Shown here: piece after piece, positions 58,317-64,000 of the stretch
How the letters are laid out: every line of letters starts with the position of its first letter
Numbering within the stretch: the stretch's first letter is position 1
NCBI RefSeq assembly: GCF_900106075.1
Contig: NZ_LT629794.1
Coordinates: forward strand, 1,530,001 to 1,594,000
Origin: Polaribacter sp. Hel1_33_78
GTDB lineage: Bacteria; Bacteroidota; Bacteroidia; Flavobacteriales; Flavobacteriaceae
Length of the DNA stretch: 64,000 nucleotides
Reading direction: 5' to 3'
Translations under genes and position numbers: made by a program
The notes under the pieces: generated by a model
The model's database searches: none
Seen by the model: only the letters and a program-made list of their open reading frames with translations
What the model was told of the DNA's origin: nothing

Positions 58317-59462
58317 TTAATTGCAGTTTGCTGGAAAATTAGGTAATTGGCTATCATCTAGATTAGAGCCATCTGCGAAAGAATTACATCTTTGTACATT
58401 GCTAACATCCCAATCAGAAATATCTTGACTAAAATTTGTTGCATTTAAAAATGTCCAATCCATTCGAGTGACGTTGCTAACATCCCAACCAGAAATATCT
58501 TGGTTAAAACTTGATGCACCCCAAAAAGCATAAGCTATGGTTTTCATATTTCTTACATCCCAACTAGAGATATCTTGATTAAAACTTTTTGCTCCGCTGA
58601 ACATATGGCTTATTCTAATTACCTTACTTACATCCCAATTTGAAATATCTTGATTAAAACTTAATGCTGCGCCAAACATATCAGCCATATCAAATACCTT
58701 ACTTACATCCCAAGAACCTATATCTTGATTAAAATTAATTGCAGCATAAAACATCGCACTCATAGCAGTTACATTACTTACATCCCAGCTAGAAATATCT
58801 TGATTAAAGCTTTCTGCTTCTCTAAACATAGTATGCATATTTGTCACTTTACTTACATCCCAACTTGAAATATCTTGGTTAAAGCTTTTACAAACAGCAA
58901 AAACACCATGCATATTAGTTATATTGCTAACGTCCCAGTCAGATATATTTCCATTAAAATTTTCACAATAAGTAAACATATCCCTCATATTCTGTACATT
59001 TTTTAAGTCAGGAGTGTCTGTAGCACTAGAATTAAGGTTTCTACATCCCCAAAATGCTTCTCTAAAAGAAGACCATTCTATTGAACCCCATTGTTCTATT
59101 GAAATTATTTTTTTAGAATTTGAACTACTAAATTTAATCCGATGAAAAGCAGGTGCTCCGCCACTGATACTAACTTTGTAGGTTCCAGCTTTTGGAAATG
59201 TTATAATACGAGAATTAGTTGCTGTTACTAAACCACTATTACTAGGGTTCCCTACTTCTTCCCAAAATATTTTGTATTTTGTTCCTGAGCCAGGTATTTC
59301 AATTTGATTGTCTTCTGAATCTCCTGGATTATCAGTTTTCCAAATGGTTATAAATGCATCTGGATTGTTTGCATACAAATCTCTATTTGAAGGGGTGTCA
59401 TCCTTGTTACAAGCGCTAAAACAAAGAATGCATGTTAAGGTTATTAAGAAAATTTTTTTCAT
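58317..59462 (-). CDS. BspA-like (DUF285) surface lipoprotein, copy B
   Basis: 381 residues; Cys18 lipobox (CFSAC). The first 215 or so residues match copies C and D almost exactly. Repeats in the C-terminal half differ at the exposed positions: [15 protein letters not shown], then [15 protein letters not shown], then [15 protein letters not shown]. The segment [13 protein letters not shown] is shared with copy D but not C, so the copies are mosaics. The tail [14 protein letters not shown] is common. Start and stop are fixed by the 19-nt spacers. Confidence 0.88.
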   Translation of the reverse strand: MKKIFLITLTCILCFSACNKDDTPSNRDLYANNPDAFITIWKTDNPGDSEDNQIEIPGSGTKYKIFWEEVGNPSNSGLVTATNSRIITFPKAGTYKVSISGGAPAFHRIKFSSSNSKKIISIEQWGSIEWSSFREAFWGCRNLNSSATDTPDLKNVQNMRDMFTYCENFNGNISDWDVSNITNMHGVFAVCKSFNQDISSWDVSKVTNMHTMFREAESFNQDISSWDVSNVTAMSAMFYAAINFNQDIGSWDVSKVFDMADMFGAALSFNQDISNWDVSKVIRISHMFSGAKSFNQDISSWDVRNMKTIAYAFWGASSFNQDISGWDVSNVTRMDWTFLNATNFSQDISDWDVSNVQRCNSFADGSNLDDSQLPNFPANCN

Positions 59463-59481
59463 TATTTTTGATTTTTAGTGT

Positions 59482-60627
59482 TTAATTGCAGTTTGCTGGA
59501 AAATTAGGTAATTGGCTATCATCTAGATTAGAGCCATTTGCGAAAGAATTGCATCTTTGTACATTGCTAACATCCCAATCAGAAATATCTTGACTAAAAT
59601 TTGTGGCATTTAAAAATGTCCAAGCCATTTGAGTGACGTTGCTAACATCCCAACCAGAAATATCTTGGTTAAAACTTGATGCACCCCAAAAAACATAAGA
59701 CATACTTTTCACATTACTTACATCCCAACTAGACATATCTTGGTTGAATTTTTTGGCATTTGTAAACATATAATTCATTCTAATTAAGTTACTTACATCC
59801 CAATTTGAAATATCTTGATTAAAACTTAATGCTCCGCCAAACATATCATTCATATGAGTCACCTTACTTACATCCCAAGAACCTATATCTTGATTAAAAT
59901 TAATTGCAGCATTAAACATCGCACTCATAGCAGTTACATTACTTACATCCCAGCTAGAAATATCTTGATTAAAGCTTTCTGCTCCTCTAAACATAGTATG
60001 CATATTTGTCACTTTACTTACATCCCAACTTGAAATATCTTGGTTAAAGCTTTTACAAACAGCAAAAACACCATGCATATTAGTTATATTGCTAACGTCC
60101 CAGTCAGATATATTTCCATTAAAATTTTCACAATAAGTAAACATATCCCTCATATTCTGTACATTTTTTAAGTCAGGAGTGTCTGTAGCACTAGAATTAA
60201 GGTTTCTACATCCCCAAAATGCTTCTCTAAAAGAAGACCATTCTATTGAACCCCATTGTTCTATTGAAATTATTTTTTTAGAATTTGAACTACTAAATTT
60301 AATCCGATGAAAAGCAGGTGCTCCGCCACTGATACTAACTTTGTAGGTTCCAGCTTTTGGAAATGTTATAATACGAGAATTAGTTGCTGTTACTAAACCA
60401 CTATTACTAGGGTTCCCTACTTCTTCCCAAAATATTTTGTATTTTGTTCCTGAGCCAGGTATTTCAATTTGATTGTCTTCTGAATCTCCTGGATTATCAG
60501 TTTTCCAAATGGTTATAAATGCATCTGGATTGTTTGCATACAAATCTCTATTTGAAGGGGTGTCATCCTTGTTACAAGCGCTAAAACAAAGAATGCATGT
60601 TAAGGTTATTAAGAAAATTTTTTTCAT
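59482..60627 (-). CDS. BspA-like (DUF285) surface lipoprotein, copy C
   Basis: 381 residues; Cys18 lipobox. Its N-terminal half matches copy B. Distinctive repeats are [35 protein letters not shown] and [15 protein letters not shown], while the next repeat ([15 protein letters not shown]) is shared with copy D rather than B. This patchwork indicates exchange of repeat segments between copies. No T9SS tail is seen, so surface display would follow the lipoprotein route. Confidence 0.88.
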   Translation of the reverse strand: MKKIFLITLTCILCFSACNKDDTPSNRDLYANNPDAFITIWKTDNPGDSEDNQIEIPGSGTKYKIFWEEVGNPSNSGLVTATNSRIITFPKAGTYKVSISGGAPAFHRIKFSSSNSKKIISIEQWGSIEWSSFREAFWGCRNLNSSATDTPDLKNVQNMRDMFTYCENFNGNISDWDVSNITNMHGVFAVCKSFNQDISSWDVSKVTNMHTMFRGAESFNQDISSWDVSNVTAMSAMFNAAINFNQDIGSWDVSKVTHMNDMFGGALSFNQDISNWDVSNLIRMNYMFTNAKKFNQDMSSWDVSNVKSMSYVFWGASSFNQDISGWDVSNVTQMAWTFLNATNFSQDISDWDVSNVQRCNSFANGSNLDDSQLPNFPANCN

Positions 60628-60646
60628 TATTTTTGATTTTTAGTGT

Positions 60647-61792
60647 TTAATTGCAGTTTGCTGGAAAATTAGGTAATTGGCTATCATCTAGATTAGAGCC
60701 ATCTGCGAAAGAATTACATCTTTGTACATTGCTAACATCCCAATCAGAAATATCTTGACTAAAATTTGTTGCATTTAAAAATGTCCAAGCCATTTGAGTG
60801 ACGTTGCTAACATCCCAACCAGAAATATCTTGGTTAAAACTTGATGCACCCCAAAAAGCAAAAGCTATGCTTTTCACATTACTTACATCCCAACTAGAGA
60901 TATCTTGATTAAAACTTTTTGCTCCGCTGAACATATGGCTTATTCTAATTACCTTACTTACATCCCAATTTGAAATATCTTGATTAAAACTTAATGCTGC
61001 TTCAAACATATCAGCCATATCAGTCACCTTACTTACATCCCAAGAACCTATTTCTTGATTAAAATTAATTGCAGCATAAAACATCGCACTCATAGCAGTT
61101 ACATTACTTACATCCCAGCTAGAAATATCTTGATTAAAGCTTTCTGCTTCTCTAAACATAGTATGCATATTTGTCACTTTACTAACATCCCAACTTGAAA
61201 TATCTTGGTTAAAGCTTTTACAAACAGCAAAAACACCACCCATATTAGTTATATTACTAACGTCCCAGTCAGATATATTTCCATTAAAATTTTCACAATA
61301 AGTAAACATATCCCTCATATTCTGTACATTTTTTAAGTCAGGAGTGTCTGTAGCACTAGAATTAAGGTTTCTACATCCCCAAAATGCTTCTCTAAAAGAA
61401 GACCATTCTATTGAACCCCATTGTTCTATTGAAATTATTTTTTTAGAATTTGAACTACTAAATTTAATCCGATGAAAAGCAGGTGCTCCGCCACTGATAC
61501 TAACTTTGTAGGTTCCAGTTTTTGGAAATGTTATAATACGAGAATTAGTTGCTGTTACTAAACCACTATTACTAGGGTTCCCTACTTCTTCCCAAAATAT
61601 TTTGTATTTTGTTCCTGAGCCAGGTATTTCAATTTGATTGTCTTCTGAATCTCCTGGATTATCAGTTTTCCAAATGGTTATAAATGCATCTGGATTGTTT
61701 GCATACAAATCTCTATTTGAAGGGGTGTCATCCTTGTTGCAAGCACTAAAACAAAGAATACATGTTAAGGTTAATAAAAAAATCTTTTTCAT
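60647..61792 (-). CDS. BspA-like (DUF285) surface lipoprotein, copy D
   Basis: 381 residues, the promoter-proximal copy. Small differences from B and C include KTGTYK for [18 protein letters not shown] for [12 protein letters not shown], and [18 protein letters not shown]. It shares the [13 protein letters not shown] repeat with copy B and the NVTQMAWTF repeat with copy C. About 200 bp upstream of the start separate it from the decayed dinB, so the promoter for the four-gene array probably lies at 61793-61995. Confidence 0.88.
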   Translation of the reverse strand: MKKIFLLTLTCILCFSACNKDDTPSNRDLYANNPDAFITIWKTDNPGDSEDNQIEIPGSGTKYKIFWEEVGNPSNSGLVTATNSRIITFPKTGTYKVSISGGAPAFHRIKFSSSNSKKIISIEQWGSIEWSSFREAFWGCRNLNSSATDTPDLKNVQNMRDMFTYCENFNGNISDWDVSNITNMGGVFAVCKSFNQDISSWDVSKVTNMHTMFREAESFNQDISSWDVSNVTAMSAMFYAAINFNQEIGSWDVSKVTDMADMFEAALSFNQDISNWDVSKVIRISHMFSGAKSFNQDISSWDVSNVKSIAFAFWGASSFNQDISGWDVSNVTQMAWTFLNATNFSQDISDWDVSNVQRCNSFADGSNLDDSQLPNFPANCN

Positions 61793-61995
61793 ATTTATTT
61801 GAGGTTTTAAATTATATATTTTGATAAAAATGCGAATTAAACATTAATTTTTAATTAATTTTTGATTAATTAATTCATCACGTTGTTGCTAAAAAATAAC
61901 TTTTTCGTAATGCTATAATTATAAATTTTTATTGAAATAAAAGAAACTATTTGATTATTAAATTCGCTTCAATAAACATAAATAATTCTATTATA

Positions 61996-62619
61996 TCGAT
62001 TCCTAAAGAGTATGCTACTTATTTTGAACAATACATACAACTGGTTTCTAAAAACGAGAAAACAATTACATAAAATTTAGTAGCTTGTCAAAAAGAATTT
62101 AATTATGTATTTAGAAAATTATTCATAGCAAAAAGAATTTTTATTGTGACGATTTCAAATATAGAAATTTAATAGCAAATAATTTTCACGCCTAGGCGTG
62201 AAAACTCAATAACAAATAATTTTCACGCCTAGGCGTGAAAATTATTTGCCATTTTATTTTTTTTATGCTGAAGGTAAATGGACGATGAAAGAATTGATTC
62301 AGCACATTATTGATACGGAACGGGTTTTTTCTTATGTAGCTTTGTGCTTTGCTAGAAAAGATAAAACTTCTTTGCCAGGTTTTGATTAAGATCTTTTTGT
62401 TGAGAACGACAATGCTAATGATAGCAGTTATTATGATTTATTGGATGAAATGGAGGTGTTAAGAAAGTCTTCAATTCAATTATTTAAAAGCTTTTCTGAT
62501 GAAGCTTTGTTAAGAGTAGGAGTTTTTCAAATAATAAAATGTCTGTAAGAGCTTTAGGATATTTATTTTCAGGTCATCAAAGTCATCATTTGAATATTAT
62601 AAAAGAAAGGTGTTTTTAA
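61996..62619 (+). pseudogene. Decayed duplicate of dinB
   Basis: The sequence aligns with dinB at 56493-57002 over its whole length but is broken in several ways. The ATG has become TCG, early codons include an in-frame TAA (around 62070), a later CAA has become TAA (in TTTGATTAAGATC near 62386), and a base-pair loss shifts the frame near 62525. A palindromic element of about 75 bp is inserted around 62175-62249. The 3' end and the terminator are well conserved, so the duplication included the downstream hairpin. Confidence 0.9.
62175..62249. repeat. Double palindromic element inserted in the dinB pseudogene
   Basis: The core CACGCCTAGGCGTG occurs twice (62187-62200 and 62224-62237), each inside a 22-bp perfect palindrome starting with TTTT and ending with AAAA. 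The right copy extends to a perfect 36-bp palindrome (62213-62248). The outer ends (GCAAATAATTTT and its inverse) make the whole element an inverted repeat as well. No similar sequence was noticed elsewhere in the window. It looks like a REP/MITE-type non-coding element. Confidence 0.75.
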
Positions 62620-62623
62620 GAGA

Positions 62624-62649
62624 AAAACCGAAGTTTTAGCTTCGGTTTT
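62624..62649. terminator. Terminator shared by the dinB pseudogene and guaD
   Basis: AAAACCGAAG and CTTCGGTTTT arms with a 6-nt loop. It ends nine bases before the guaD stop and works in both directions. It is a duplicate of the hairpin at 57005-57032. Confidence 0.75.
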
Positions 62650-62658
62650 AGTATGAAT

Positions 62659-63132
62659 TTAATATTCAGTTTTATCTTGTTTTTCTGCCCACTTGTTAAA
62701 CGGTTCTAGTGCAATTTCTCTTCCAATTTGTTCAAAAGGAATACTTCTTTTTTCATAGGGTAAAGGAATTTCTTTATAGATGAATTCATCATCAAAACCA
62801 ATGTTTGCGGCATCTTGCTGATTGCTTCCATAATACACTTTATCTGGTCTAGCCCAATAAATGGCTCCTAAACACATTGGGCACGGTTCGCAAGAAGTAT
62901 ACACAATACACCCGTCTAATTGAAAAGAGCCAATATTTTTACAAGCATCTCTAATTGCTGTAACTTCTGCATGTGCTGTAGGATCGTTGGTAGAAGTAAC
63001 TTTATTATTTCCTCGACCAATAACTAATCCGTCTTTGACAACAACACAGCCAAAAGGTCCACCTTCGTTATTATTCATTCCTTTTAATGCTGCTTTTACA
63101 GCGCCACTCATAAATTCTTCGTGTTTGTTCAT
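62659..63132 (-). CDS. guaD: Guanine deaminase
   Basis: A 157-residue zinc-dependent cytidine-deaminase-fold enzyme converting guanine to xanthine. PTAHAEVTAIRDACKNIGSF carries the zinc His and catalytic Glu, and TSCEPCPMCLGAIYWAR carries the two zinc cysteines. The C-terminal part (NIGFDDEFIYKEI, then a Glu-Pro-Phe-x-x-W tail) matches Bacillus subtilis GuaD, as opposed to tRNA adenosine deaminase TadA. It starts at 63132 and is flanked by terminators on both sides. Confidence 0.9.
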   Translation of the reverse strand: MNKHEEFMSGAVKAALKGMNNNEGGPFGCVVVKDGLVIGRGNNKVTSTNDPTAHAEVTAIRDACKNIGSFQLDGCIVYTSCEPCPMCLGAIYWARPDKVYYGSNQQDAANIGFDDEFIYKEIPLPYEKRSIPFEQIGREIALEPFNKWAEKQDKTEY

Positions 63133-63169
63133 CTGCCTTTTCTATTATTATGATTATTTTATTGAGCTA

Positions 63170-63198
63170 AAAAAAGCTGCATGTAGTATGCAGCTTTT
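63170..63198 (-). terminator. Rho-independent terminator of fumC
   Basis: AAAAGCTGCAT and ATGCAGCTTTT arms with a 5-nt loop, followed on the minus strand by a T-run. It separates fumC from guaD. Confidence 0.85.
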
Positions 63199-63221
63199 AA
63201 GAGATTTTAAAATTAATATTT

Positions 63222-64000
63222 TTATTTTAAACCACCAGTCATTTCTTCTGGTTTTACCCATTCATCATATTGTTCTGGAGTAACATATCCTAAACGCACC
63301 GCTTCTACTTTTAAAGAAGTTCCGTTTGCATGCGCAGTATTTGCAATTTCTGCAGCTTTGTAATAGCCTATTTTAGTATTTAAAGCAGTAACTAACATTA
63401 AAGAGTTATTTACTAATTCAGTAATTCTTGCATGATTTGGTTCTATACCTGAAGCACAATGTAAATCAAAAGAAACGCAGGCATCACCAATTAATTGCGC
63501 AGATTGCAGAACGTTTGCAGCCATCATAGGTTTAAAAACGTTTAGTTCATAATGCCCCTGAGTTCCGCCAACAGTAACTGCAACATCATTACCCATTACT
63601 TGCGCACAAACCATAGTCATTGCTTCTGCTTGCGTAGGATTTACTTTACCTGGCATAATTGATGAGCCTGGTTCGTTTGCAGGAATTATTAATTCTCCAA
63701 TTCCTGATCTTGGACCTGAAGCCATCATTCTAATATCATTTGCAATTTTATTTAAAGAAACGGCCACTTGTTTTAAGGCTCCGTGTGTTTCCACTAAAGC
63801 ATCATGTGCAGCCAACGCTTCAAATTTATTTTCTGCAGTAATAAAAGGCATTTCAGTAAATTGGGCAATATATTTTGCTACTAAAACATCATAACCTGCA
63901 GGTGTATTTAATCCTGTACCTACTGCAGTTCCTCCTAAAGCTAATTGAGACAAATGTTCTAATGTATTATTTAAGGCTTTTAAACCAAAGTTTAATTGTG
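63222..64000 (-). CDS. fumC: Class II fumarate hydratase, C-terminal part
   Basis: The frame is open from the right edge to the stop at 63222, giving about 259 C-terminal residues of a family that is normally about 465 long. [17 protein letters not shown] is the fumarase/aspartase signature loop with the catalytic Ser. [17 protein letters not shown] and the C-terminal [15 protein letters not shown] indicate fumarase C specifically, as opposed to aspartase. It interconverts fumarate and malate in the TCA cycle. The start lies outside the window. Confidence 0.95.
   Translation of the reverse strand, partial: QLNFGLKALNNTLEHLSQLALGGTAVGTGLNTPAGYDVLVAKYIAQFTEMPFITAENKFEALAAHDALVETHGALKQVAVSLNKIANDIRMMASGPRSGIGELIIPANEPGSSIMPGKVNPTQAEAMTMVCAQVMGNDVAVTVGGTQGHYELNVFKPMMAANVLQSAQLIGDACVSFDLHCASGIEPNHARITELVNNSLMLVTALNTKIGYYKAAEIANTAHANGTSLKVEAVRLGYVTPEQYDEWVKPEEMTGGLK

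Larger units (their letters stand above)
57134..61792 (-). repeat. Tandem array of four DUF285 lipoprotein units, three with an exact 1165-bp period
   Basis: Genes end at 57137, 58317, 59482 and 60647; the last three are spaced exactly 1165 bp apart and the first by 1180 bp. All are separated by the same 19-nt spacer (complement of TATTTTTGATTTTTAGTGT). The 5' halves and spacers of the last three appear identical or nearly so by eye, which indicates recent unequal crossing-over or gene conversion. Within each gene a 75-bp repeat recurs. Confidence 0.9.

Noticed and set aside
57134..61792. CRISPR-like array suggested by regular short repeats
   Set aside because: The 75-bp periodicity is coding: the repeats translate into DUF285 units in one continuous frame with no spacers, and no cas genes are present.

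Overview
The window is AT-rich chromosomal DNA from a marine member of the Bacteroidota, most likely a Flavobacteriaceae close to Polaribacter or Tenacibaculum. Supporting this are type IX secretion (T9SS) sorting tails on a laminarin-degrading locus, families largely confined to flavobacteria (DUF6702, DUF6787, carboxypeptidase-regulatory-like lipoproteins, sortilin-like BNR proteins), starts without Shine-Dalgarno sequences, and TAnnTTTG -7 promoter elements. The genus is inference. No tRNA, rRNA, CRISPR array, integrase or intact insertion sequence was seen. One gene is cut at each end: a sortilin-like protein on the left and fumC on the right.

Layout. 1-5.2 kb: two tandem sortilin/BNR-repeat secreted proteins. 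5.5-8.8 kb: small membrane proteins, the remnant of a serine hydrolase, and meaB. 9.2-14.1 kb: cysS-yidD-lgt-DUF6787, a CoA-type NUDIX hydrolase and a PlsC-like acyltransferase. 14.2-21.6 kb: two tandem M1 metallopeptidases, DUF6702, a carboxypeptidase-regulatory-like protein, a twice-frameshifted paralogue of it, and a lipoprotein. 21.7-29.1 kb: pepE, then a long minus-strand envelope operon tpx-dgkA-ftsK-lolA-lptF-ribB(A). 29.2-38.2 kb: MATE pump, M28 peptidase, FecCD-type ABC importer, rdgB, rlmH, nadC, pentapeptide protein, lipoprotein and BrkB-like protein. 38.4-40.5 kb: hisS and folE. 40.7-48.6 kb: a two-gene laminarin locus, made of a protein with four 249-residue repeats and no catalytic domain, and a multidomain GH81 endo-1,3-beta-glucanase. 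48.9-55.2 kb: secA, DUF2795, PduO-type adenosyltransferase, a shrunken methyltransferase and hutI. 55.3-62.6 kb: a duplicated region with five BspA-like (DUF285) lipoprotein genes, an intact dinB and a decayed dinB. 62.6-64 kb: guaD and fumC.

How the genes work together. The tpx to ribB(A) genes are almost contiguous and place lipoprotein carriage (LolA), LPS export (LptF/G), chromosome segregation (FtsK) and lipid recycling (DgkA) in one unit. The GH81 pair is a small polysaccharide-utilisation locus without SusCD in view. MeaB, the PduO adenosyltransferase and possibly the FecCD importer hint at cobalamin use, although they are not clustered.

The most unusual parts are the accessory region at 55.3-62.6 kb and the GH81 partner protein. 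In the former, near-identical 1165-bp lipoprotein units have identical N-terminal halves and shuffled 25-residue repeats, a collapsed junction relic sits at one end, and a pseudogenised dinB interrupted by a perfectly palindromic element sits at the other. Also notable are a RibBA protein whose GTP cyclohydrolase II half lacks the zinc cysteines, a methyltransferase-family protein without its SAM-binding core, and an acyltransferase with HX5D in place of HX4D.
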